The notes under the pieces were generated by a model. That model saw only the letters and a list, made by a program, of their open reading frames with translations, searched no databases and was not told where the DNA came from. 64,000 nucleotides of DNA from positions 1-64,000 of the IMG/VR virus record IMGVR_UViG_3300020371_000004; one strand, given 5' to 3'. Every line of letters starts with the position of its first letter. Position 1 is the stretch's first letter. Shown here piece by piece: positions 18,301 to 27,800 of the stretch. A program made the position numbers and the translations under genes. Source of the DNA: a virus.

Positions 18301-20205
18301 AATGCATATCCATTATTTGTTGATGTAGATGAGTTATCGGAAGATATTAACAATGTAAAAGTTGTTGATACGGGTGAGGTTAGAGCAGCAATTTCTTCAG
18401 CAACTGTTTCTGCTGCTTCTACAATATCTTCAATTTCAGTTATTGATGGTGGAATTGGATTCTATAGAAATTCAAGTCCTATAGTTGCTATTTCTTCTGC
18501 AGTTATAAGTAAGAAAGACCCCATTTTCGGTTGGGTTGGTATTTCTACTACCTCTGGTATTTCAACTACAAATACATACAGTGACATTGTAATTGGTAAA
18601 CCTATTGTTGCAGTTGGTTCTAGTGGTGCTCTTGGAATCTCAACTAATGGTTTTGAGTGGGCAGAAGAGTATATTGGTTATGGTGGAACAATCAACTTTA
18701 ACTCTGTTGCAGTTGCAGCAACATCTAGATTCTTTGCTGCAGGTGATAATCAGAAGTTGGTTGTTAATACTGGTGTTGGTACAGGATTCCCTAACCCTTG
18801 GACAGAGATTAAGTTACTGAAAGAGACTGTTGTTCTTGGTCTTCCACAACCAGTAATTACTTTTAGTCAATATAGTGGTGACTTTAAGTCTGTTTCACAT
18901 TCATCATTCCATGATACTAGTGTTGTTGTTGGTTCAAATAATGGTGTCTTCAGTGGAGTTGGTATTGGGACAACATCTTTCTTTGAACGAACACCTGGAA
19001 CTTTTGCTAACTTCAATGCAGTAGCAAATAATGGTGCTGTTTATGTTGCAGTTGGTGATGCTGCAACAATTATCCATTCTTCTGATGGTGGATTTATTTG
19101 GGCACAAATACCACCATTACCATCAACTAGAAACTTCTTAGATGTAATCTGGACAGGAACTCAGTTTGTATTGGTTGGTGAGCATGGAACCATCTTTACT
19201 TCAACTGCTGGAACTACAAATTGGAATAGAATTGTACCTAATATTGGTGATCACCTGCATAAGATTAAGTATGAATATGGTGTTTACGTTGCAGTAAACC
19301 ATGTTGGTCAAGTTCTGTTCTCATTAGACCTTTCTTATTGGACTTATAGAGATACAAATCAGACCCAAGCAGTTAGTGACTTGGCATTCATTCCAGTTCC
19401 ACCACCTGCATTCTCAAGACCTGCAGGTATGGATGTTGTAAATGAAGATGGTAGATATATTCTTGTTGGTGCTGGTGGAACAATTATGTATGCAGACCCT
19501 GTATACAATAGAGCAACAGCAACTGCAAACTTAGTTAATGGTGTGGTTGACAGTGTAGATGTTGATAATCCTGGATTTGGATATCTATCCAATCCACCAA
19601 TAATTATTGAATCGGGAACTACTCTTCAAGAAGAAATCTTCTCAATCAAAGCAGAGGGTGATTATGGTGAGATTGTTGAAGTTGGTGTCGGTAATTCATT
19701 CATTGATTTTAGACTTAAGTCTGAAGATTATGACAATGCTACCTTAGGAATTGGATATTCCTCACTTAATGTATTTGGTATCACTAACTCTCAGATTTCT
19801 GTAGGTGATTACTTCGTAATTACTGACAGCAATACCACAATTGGTGCTGGTCTCGCACTGACAGGAATTACGACTAGCACTGGTGGATTAAATAACTATG
19901 CAGAGTCTGTAGTTGGTGTTGCATATACAACTCTAGATGGTGTGTACAGAGCAGAAAGAGTTAGTGAAGCTTATGCGGGAATTGTTACTGTACGATGTAT
20001 GTTTGCCTTCCAGAATAATGCTGCCATTCAAGTTAATGTAAATAACAATACAAATGGTATCCATGGTAAATATTCCTGGGGAAGAATCCACGATTTCCAG
20101 AACAGAGCAGTGTTCTCACCAAAACACTTTACTGTTGATTTAAGTAATGGTCTCACTGGTCTTTCAACTTCCGCAGATGTCTTCAGAACGAGAGGTCTGA
20201 AGTAA
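15352..20205 (+). CDS. 1617-aa virion protein with a seven-bladed beta-propeller
   Basis: The first two thirds consist of repeated GSGY-type beta modules (IVGAGGTDYDPNDPPKIEI; LRGSGSGYRNQPEISL; VVNAGAGYTAGAEVNI). Residues about 1083-1384 form seven successive YCF48/BNR-like blades. Each has a strand such as VYVAVGDAATIIHSSDGG or FVLVGEHGTIFTSTAG followed by a Trp or aromatic residue (FIWAQI, TNWNRI, SYWTYR). Seven blades can be counted, enough to close a propeller. The last part returns to GSGY-like sequence and a small C-terminal domain. The role is likely structural or receptor-contacting at the baseplate periphery. No late promoter is obvious upstream; it may be read through from the preceding gene. 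Confidence 0.7.
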   Translation: MRTVPGSGAQFTPIFNSDYGVESFIVGAGGTDYDPNDPPKIEIDETNVPIQEGVFFPIIRNGEIVRIAVLEKGFGYSPLILAGGRKVGIATTSFVESSLLVRTGVGTEVSVSVASTDSHVIMAVEGSEGSSILENGYNKTITQSGYAGTSAPVVPDGSSNQNAFYGFTHPFESYATSGVGTGSKYNVFIVYDSGTGNAISTSIVLREGGNGYAVGDTVSIAGTYMGGQTPANDLTFTVSAVANTRIPAQANVVYSDLEAETIVGSGTSAIFEISRDGLGDITDISVTNGGREYEMTSLLKILGTAVGGVTPQDDIFLSPKVLGADKLPQKLYVRKLDNNTFTVSGLSTSSKLDITSVGEGTHTLEYEDSNESSIISIDNIVQNPLYRRDLSVGLAQTVGYTSSTIYLTGISSITVADTIQVGSEFFKINTIGLGATNEFGVTRGYLGTRVDYHAVGTAVTIHRGDYNIVNDEIHFTTAPYGPVGPEGLKVNSTFSGRAFSRRFDPGTPNDRNVIFDDLSTQFVGASSTEFVLRTNEERIVGIYTDTNTVLASGIDVNNNPLVFINNVPQISGTDFTVDNDNDGNNRIRFLTGTPSAGRIVRTGLTSGTGYAPLIGAGATVTITGGQITDIHLRGSGSGYRNQPEISLSAAAGAGAAFTCTVGAGGTISSISVVNAGAGYTAGAEVNIGIPSNYFSVPLVYANGYTGNGEGAKADLQVGNSGDIISFMMSDPGEFYRVQDVLTPDTSSNGLVTSTSGTFTEFLVEVEDIMTDKFSGFYPGQFIQFDNIERFFNGSKRKFTLTVSQGGETEILSLKIDPTSDMDLAQNMFVYINDILQAPNQSYDFDGSRIVFTEPPVPNSKCTILYYRGSDLDVEQVDPPRTIKEGDGVQIGDNVLDPKDRPQFERIVKKIISSNSLDTFTYDSIGINTDPTAERPIRWTKQTEDKIINGVLYSKARPDLKSRVEPTAKLIKTLTPGANEIYVDNAYPLFVDVDELSEDINNVKVVDTGEVRAAISSATVSAASTISSISVIDGGIGFYRNSSPIVAISSAVISKKDPIFGWVGISTTSGISTTNTYSDIVIGKPIVAVGSSGALGISTNGFEWAEEYIGYGGTINFNSVAVAATSRFFAAGDNQKLVVNTGVGTGFPNPWTEIKLLKETVVLGLPQPVITFSQYSGDFKSVSHSSFHDTSVVVGSNNGVFSGVGIGTTSFFERTPGTFANFNAVANNGAVYVAVGDAATIIHSSDGGFIWAQIPPLPSTRNFLDVIWTGTQFVLVGEHGTIFTSTAGTTNWNRIVPNIGDHLHKIKYEYGVYVAVNHVGQVLFSLDLSYWTYRDTNQTQAVSDLAFIPVPPPAFSRPAGMDVVNEDGRYILVGAGGTIMYADPVYNRATATANLVNGVVDSVDVDNPGFGYLSNPPIIIESGTTLQEEIFSIKAEGDYGEIVEVGVGNSFIDFRLKSEDYDNATLGIGYSSLNVFGITNSQISVGDYFVITDSNTTIGAGLALTGITTSTGGLNNYAESVVGVAYTTLDGVYRAERVSEAYAGIVTVRCMFAFQNNAAIQVNVNNNTNGIHGKYSWGRIHDFQNRAVFSPKHFTVDLSNGLTGLSTSADVFRTRGLK

Positions 20206-20220
20206 CTGTAAATTTGTCCA

Positions 20221-20227
20221 CTAAATA
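20221..20227 (+). promoter_or_regulatory. T4-type late promoter
   Basis: CTAAATA followed by AAAG, 22 bases before the ATG of the gp8-like gene. Confidence 0.65.
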
Positions 20228-20248
20228 AAAGAAAAGTATTCTAGTAAA

Positions 20249-21814
20249 ATGCCTGCGATAATTACTGAACAATTTAGGGTGATGAACGCCGAAACCTTCG
20301 TTAATAGTTTGGTTTCGGTAGGTAATACTGCTAACACTTATTATACTTTTATTGGTCAACCAAACAGTCTGAATGTTCAGGCAGGTGGTTCAGCAGATTG
20401 GAATAATGGACCTGCACCACTTGATGGATTTGAAGAAGAAAACTCCATCAAGGAAACGATTCTTGCTATGAAAAAGGTGACAAAGCAAGATGTTAGGAGA
20501 ATGATTAGAAAGGTGAACTGGATTTCTGGTTCTACCTATGAGATGTATCGTCATGACTACAACATCTACAATCAGACTCCTGTAACTAATCAACCAAATC
20601 TCTATTCTTCTAATTTTTATGTAATCAATGAAGACTTTAGAGTCTACATTTGTTTGCAGAATGGTACTGACCCAGAGAACCCAAAGGGAAGACCATCTTT
20701 TGACCAACCAACTTTCGTAGATTTGGAACCACGACCAGCAGGAACAAGTGGTGACGGTTATATCTGGAAGTATTTGTTTACCGTAAAACCATCGGAAATT
20801 GTAAAGTTTGATTCTATTGAGTTTATTCCTGTTCCTGAAGATTGGGGCACTAAAGGAGAAACTATTTCTACCAAGAACAATGCAATTGATGGTAAAGTAG
20901 AAATTATAACTATTACTAATAGAGGTATTGGTTATCAACCAATCTCAAAATCATTCACAAATATTCCAATCCTTGGTGATGGTGAAGGTGGAAAAGCAAC
21001 TATCACTGTTGACTCATTTGGTAAAGTTTCCGAAGTATTTGTTACTGATGGTGGTAGTGGATATACAAAGGGAATTATTGAGTTCAATCCAGGTGCTCCA
21101 GGAATTCCATCAGAATTATCTAACTCAGGTTCATTAGCAACTTTTAACGTAATTATCCCACCTAAAGGTGGTCATGGATATGATATTTACAGAGAACTTG
21201 GTGCATATAGAGTTTTAGTTTACTCACGTTATCTAACAGATGAGTCAAACCCAGATATTATCCTAGGAAACGACTTTGCTAGAGTTGGAATCATTAAAAA
21301 TCCAATGATTCTTGGTAGTGATACGGAAAGACTTACAACAGGTGAAGTAAGTGCATTAAACTCTTTAAAACTTTCTGGAGTTACTACACAAACAACATAT
21401 CCAGTTGATTCTATTATCACTCAAACTACTGGTTTGGGTGTAACTGCTATTGGTTTTGTTGCTTCTTGGGATGATGTGACAGGTGTTCTCAAATATTATC
21501 AACCTGTTGGACTAGCAACTGAAGGTGTTAACTACAAGATTAATAAGTTCTCGTCATCCATTGCTGGTGGTGGTTCATTTAGTATTAATTGCCCTAAGGT
21601 AGTTGGTCCAGCACTCAGTATTGATACGGACTTTACGGGTATTAGTACCGTAATAAATAATAAGACATATCAGCTGGGCAGCAATTTTGTGTCTGGAATT
21701 TCATCAGCAGAGTATAACAAAAAGTCTGGTGAGATAATTTATATTGACAACAGAAGGGCAATTCCAAGGTCCACAAGCCAAAAAGAAGATATTAAAATCG
21801 TATTGGAGTTCTAA
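20249..21814 (+). CDS. 8: baseplate wedge subunit gp8-like
   Basis: The N-terminus (MPAIITEQFRVMNAETFVNS) and the following YYTFIGQPNSLN segment match the cyanophage proteins called gp8, the dimeric wedge subunit linking gp6, gp7 and gp10 in T4. It is longer (521 aa) than T4 gp8 (334 aa). The extra length is two GSGY modules in the middle (TNRGIGYQPISKSFTNI; TDGGSGYTKGIIEFNP). It is preceded by a late promoter and followed six bases later by the DUF4815-type gene, so both are probably co-expressed. Confidence 0.75.
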   Translation: MPAIITEQFRVMNAETFVNSLVSVGNTANTYYTFIGQPNSLNVQAGGSADWNNGPAPLDGFEEENSIKETILAMKKVTKQDVRRMIRKVNWISGSTYEMYRHDYNIYNQTPVTNQPNLYSSNFYVINEDFRVYICLQNGTDPENPKGRPSFDQPTFVDLEPRPAGTSGDGYIWKYLFTVKPSEIVKFDSIEFIPVPEDWGTKGETISTKNNAIDGKVEIITITNRGIGYQPISKSFTNIPILGDGEGGKATITVDSFGKVSEVFVTDGGSGYTKGIIEFNPGAPGIPSELSNSGSLATFNVIIPPKGGHGYDIYRELGAYRVLVYSRYLTDESNPDIILGNDFARVGIIKNPMILGSDTERLTTGEVSALNSLKLSGVTTQTTYPVDSIITQTTGLGVTAIGFVASWDDVTGVLKYYQPVGLATEGVNYKINKFSSSIAGGGSFSINCPKVVGPALSIDTDFTGISTVINNKTYQLGSNFVSGISSAEYNKKSGEIIYIDNRRAIPRSTSQKEDIKIVLEF

Positions 21815-21820
21815 AGTCAA

Positions 21821-24800
21821 ATGCCACAAAATACTAATTTAAATGTATCTCCATACTTTGATGATTTTGATTCCGAAAAGAATTATCAAAGAGTTCTATT
21901 TAAACCAGCAACTCCACTTCAGGCAAGAGAACTAACGACTTTACAATCCATTCTTCAGAATCAGATTGAAAAGTTTGGACAGCACTTCTTCAAAGAAGGT
22001 TCTGTTGTTATTCCTGGTCAAATTGCATACGATTCTCAATATACTTCTGTCCAAATTGATGAGTCACACCTTGGTGTTCCTGTATCTCTTTATATTCAAA
22101 GTTTAATTGGAAAGACAATTAAAGGTGAGAATAGTGGTGTAAGGGCAAAAGTTGAAAATTATATTACAAATACTGAATCAGAAAGAGACAACTATACACT
22201 ATATCTTAAGTATCAAAGCTCTAGTGATGATGACTTTTCTACAGAAAAGTTTGTTGATGGTGAGAACCTTGTAGCAGAAGAAGATATTTTCTATGGTGTT
22301 TCTGCTATCAGAGATGGTTCCACATTTGCAACTACAATTATCCAAAATTCTACAGCAATTGGTTCTGCTGTAAAGATTGCTGCTGGTGTTTACTTTGTTA
22401 GAGGATTCTTTGTAGAGGTAAATCCACAGACAGTAATTCTAGACCAATATACTAGCAATCCAACATATAGAGTTGGTCTATTAATTAATGAAGAATTGGC
22501 AGTTGCTTCCAATTCATATGAAGATTTATTTGATAATGCACAGGGATTTTCTAATTTCTCAGCACCTGGTGCTGATAGATTAAAGTTCGGATTAACTTTA
22601 ATCAAAAAAGAGATTGATGATTTCAACGATGAAAACTTTGTTGAACTTCTAAGAGTAGAGAATGGTGTTCTTAGACAATTTGTAAAAGAGAGCAACTATA
22701 ATTTAATTAGAGATGAGTTAGCAAGAAGAACTTATGATGAATCTGGTGATTACTATGTAAGACCATTTTCTCTTACTATAAGAGAGTCTCTAAATGATAG
22801 AGTAGGAAATAATGGTGTATTTAATGAGAATCAAGCAACTAAGTCTGGAAATTCTCCAAATGACAATTTAGGATCACTTCTTGTATCTCCAGGTAAAGCA
22901 GTAGTTCGTGGATATTCATTAGAAACCATTGATACGACTATTGTTGACTTTGAAAAACCAAGAACTACTGCAAAAGCAGAGAATCAGGCAATTCCATTTA
23001 GTGTTGGAAGACAAATTTTTGTCAATAATGTAAATGGTTCTGCTCCTGTTGGATTTGGTTCAACTTCCCAAATAGCACTATATGATACAAGAACATCACA
23101 GGAAGGTCTTGTATCTGGTCAGAAAATTGGTATTGCAAGACTATATGATTTAAAGTTAAGAAATGCTAGTTATGAAGGTGCTAATACTCAATTTGAAGCA
23201 TCTTTATATGATGTTCAGACATATACTGTATTGCGTCTAAATGCTACAACAAACTTATCCAAATCAACATATATTGAAGGAAACTCTAGTGGTGCCAGTG
23301 GTTATGTTGTAGAAGATGTAGTAGCAACAGACTTAGTAAAACTATACCAAGTTTCTGGAACATTTAAAAAAGAAGAATCGTTATCATTTAATGGTATTTC
23401 TGATGGAAGAATAATTACAAATATTCGTGATTATTCTTTAGGAGATGTTCATCAAATTGCATCTGACAACTATGCTGTAGGTCTTGGAACATTTACTGCA
23501 GACCCAGTTTTATCTCAAGTAACTATTCTCACAGAACCTGGTGCTCAATTCAGTATTACTGCAGAATCTCTAGGTGTCAGTACAGTAACAAGTTCTAGTC
23601 CAGCACCATTTGTTGGAATTCAAACTGGTGATATCGTATCTTATACTAAGCAAGGTTTTAGTATTCCAACCTTGAATAAAGTTATTGAAGTAACTCAAAG
23701 TGAAATTAAAATTGCAGAGACTACCGATTTAGCAAATATCAATGATGGTGCTCTTCCTTCTGTTGGAATCACTGCTAATGACTTTAAGAAAGTATCATTG
23801 GAAGTTCTTAATACTTCAAATGCTTTCTTGTTTGCTAAATTAAATCATAAAAATGTTGAGAGTCTTGATCTCAGCACGTCTTCCATTATACTTAGAAAGT
23901 CATATAGTGTAAACGTTGTATCAAATGCGTTCTCTGCAACTCTTGAATCTGATATTGATTTAACTTTAGAACCATTTGATGAAGAAGATTACAGTCTTGC
24001 ATATACTGCTGGTGATATTGAACCTCTTAATAACCAAAAGGTTGCTGTATCTGGAAGAACTATTGGTCTTAGCAACTTGACCCAAAATGGTCCTGCTATA
24101 CTTACAGTTACCTATAAGAAAGTAAACACCACCGAGAAAGCAAAGACATTTAATAGATGTGAAAGTCTAATTATCAATGGTTCTAACCAGACCTCATCTG
24201 GTGTTGGTAGAACTACTCTTAATGATGGTCTGATTAACAGAGAATATTATGGATTGAGAGTTCAGGATAGAGACATATCATTAAATGTTCCTGATGTTGT
24301 TAATGTTCTTGGAATTTATGAGTCTTCTACTGTAAATGACCCATCTCTCCCAAGAATACATTTTAGTGCGTTAAATTCAAGTATTGGAAACCTAATTAGA
24401 GGTGAAAGAGTCATTGGTTCAACCACTGGAGCAGTTGCAGCATTTGTTGAATCTGATGGCAATAATATTGCAGAAATTGTTTATCTGAATGAGAATAGAT
24501 TTGCACTCAACGAAGAGGTTACTTTCCAAGAAACCAATATTACTGGAACAATTAGTGCTGTTGATGTTGGTGATAAGAATATCAAAGAAAACTTTATTCT
24601 AGATAATGGTCAAAGACCAGAAATTTATGATTATGCTAGGTTGATTAGAAAGTCTGGAGTATCTGCTCCTACTAAAAAAATTAGAGTAATCTACAACTCA
24701 TATAGCATTTCTTCTTCATCGGAAGGTGACTTTGTATCTGTAGATTCTTATGGAAGAGACAGATACAGCAAAGATATTGCAACTATTAATGGTGTCAGAA

Positions 24801-27800
24801 ATTCTGACATGATTGATTTAAGACCAAGAGTTACGGAATTTAATGTATCCTCGGCAGATAAGTCACCTTTTGAATTTAATGCAAGACTCTTTGAATTAAA
24901 TGCAAACTCAAGTGATTCAATTGTAGCAAAAGATAGAACAATCAATCTATCTTACAATTTCTATCTACCAAGAATTGATAAACTATTCCTAACCAAGGAA
25001 GGAACGTTTACCATTAATAAAGGTGTTCCATCATTAGCACCAAAATCACCAAACAAGTTAGACTCTGCACTTGAAATTGCTACCATATATTTCCCAGCAT
25101 ATCTTTACAATACTAAAGATGCAAGAGTATCTCTATCTACACATAAGAGATATACCATGAAGGATATCTCTAGACTTGAGGATAGACTATCTAATGTTGA
25201 ATTCTATAGTTCATTATCTCTTCTAGAGACAGATACCAAAAACCTTTCAATCAGAGACCCACAGACTGGTCTTGATAAGTTTAAGTCAGGATTCTTTGTA
25301 GATAACTTTAAGTCATATGATGGTGGTGACCTGTCAAACCCAGTTTACAGGGCATCTGTAGACACCGCATATGGTTACTTAAGACCACAACACTACACAA
25401 CTTCGGTTGACCTAGTTGTTGGTTCTGAAGCAGTTATTGGCATTGGAACAACATCTAACCCAGATGTTGACCTGAGATTTGCTACTGATTTGGGTAATAG
25501 CAACGTCAAGAGAATTAATGACCTTGTTATCCTTGATTATAGTGATAAACTATATGTAGAAAACAGATTTGCTACTAGAGTTGAGAACGTAAACCCATTC
25601 AATACACCAAGTTGGATTGGTAGTATTGAACTAAACCCATCTACAGATACTTGGGTAGAAACTAGAAGAACAGAAAGAACGGATGACGTTGAAGGCAACT
25701 TTGAAGCAACAATGTCTCAGTTGGGTGTAGATTCCAATACTGGTCTATCACCAGTCAATTGGAATGTATGGGAAACAAATTGGGTTGGTGTAAACAATGT
25801 AGAAGGACCAGTAATTACACAAATTCAAAACGGTTCTAGAATTGTTGATACTAGTGTCACTACTGATTGGTGGAGCAGAACAACTACAACTACTTGGGAA
25901 GATTCATTCACACAGTTCAGAAATGATACATTTACCACTACAACAGAACAATCTAGACAAGGTATTCAGTTTGGTGTAAGTGAGAGATTTGATACTGTAA
26001 ATCTTGGTGACAGACTTGTCTCTAGAGTTCTCATTACCTTAATGAGGTCTAGAAATGTTGAAGCAGTTGCTAGAAGACTAAAACCATCCACTAGATTCTA
26101 CGCATTCTTCGATAATACTGATGTAACCAACTTCATAGTTCCAAAACTGATTGAAGTCAGGATGACAAGTGGAACTTTCCAAGAAGGTGAAACAGTCACT
26201 GGATTTATACCAGTTTCTGGTACAAATAGGTCTATTACTTTCCGTCTTGCACAGCAAAACCATAAGTACGGTCCATACAACATTCCTACTGAAACATATA
26301 GGGAAAATCCTTATAATCCAAATAGCACACTATCTAATTCATATTCATCAACAACTACTGTTCTGAACGTTGATACTGCAAGTCTTGAGAATCAAGCAGA
26401 TTCAAGATTCTTCGGTTCAATCGTTAAAGATATGCAACTTGTTGGTTCTGATAGTAATGCAGTTGCAACAGTTTCTGACATTAGACTTATCTCTGACTCT
26501 GCAGGAACCCTAATTTCTTCATTCTTTATTCCTGACCCAACTGTTCCATCAAACCCAACGTTTGAAACTGGAACTAAGACACTTAAGTTGACGACAAGTC
26601 AGGTCAATAGTGACATTAAAGGTATCTCTGACAGTATGGCAGAGGCAAACTTCACTGCTAGTGGTAATATTGATAATATTGAGAATACTACTCTTAGAAT
26701 TAGAAATGCTGAAGTTGAAAGAAACATTAGAAATGAGAATAGAACTCTTACAGAGACGGAAGATAGATTAGTTGCTAACACCATTACAACTAACAGATTG
26801 GAAACATCTAGAGTAAGGATTAGATGGGTTGATCCACTTGCTCAGACGTTCCAGGTTCTTGATAATAATGGAATTTTTGTCACCAAGTGTGAATTGTACT
26901 TCCAGTCAATTGACCCAGGAAATATCCCTTGTACTTTAGAGATTAGAACTTCTGAACTTGGTCAACCAACACAGGAAATTCTACCTTTTGCAGAGGTCAG
27001 CCTCAATCCAAGTGAAATTAATGTTTCTGATGATGCATCAGTCCCAACAACGTTCACATTCCCTGCACCAGTATTCCTGGAAGGTGGAAATGACTATGCA
27101 CTAGTCTTGATTTCAAATTCCAATGAATATAATGTCTGGATTTCCAGAATGACTGAGGTTGATGTTTCAACCAGCAACAAACCAGAAGCAGAGAAGATTA
27201 TTGTTTCTCAGCAACCATCTCTTGGTTCACTATTCAAGTCACAGAATGGTGCTACTTGGGAACCATCTCAGTTAGAAGACCTTAAGTTCTCTCTTTACAG
27301 AGCAGAATTCACTTCACAGACAGGAAGTTTCCGTTTCTACAACCCAGATTTGGGTGTAGGCAACAGACAGATTGCATCATTGAGACCAAATCCAATTGTT
27401 GCTGAGTCTAAAGAAGTTCTTGTTGGTATGTCTGGAAGTCTAACTTCAACAGATGTTACCAATCTAATTCCTGGAACATCTATATTCCAGGCAAATTATC
27501 CAAACTTCTCTGCTAAACTCAAGAGTATTGTTGGTACGATTGGAATTGGAAGTGCTCTATCAATTACAAATTCTGGTACTGGATATACTAGCAATGCGAC
27601 CTACAGTAATGCACCACTAACAACTATCAGTGGTAGAGGGTTTGGTGGTAAAGTCAATATCACAATTTCTAATGGTGTTGCAGTTGCAGCAACTGTATCT
27701 GTTGGTGGTACAGGATATGCTATGGGTGATACCCTAACAGTTGAACCACAATATACTGGAAACTTTGGTGAGAATCTTATTATTTCTATTCCGAATGAGG

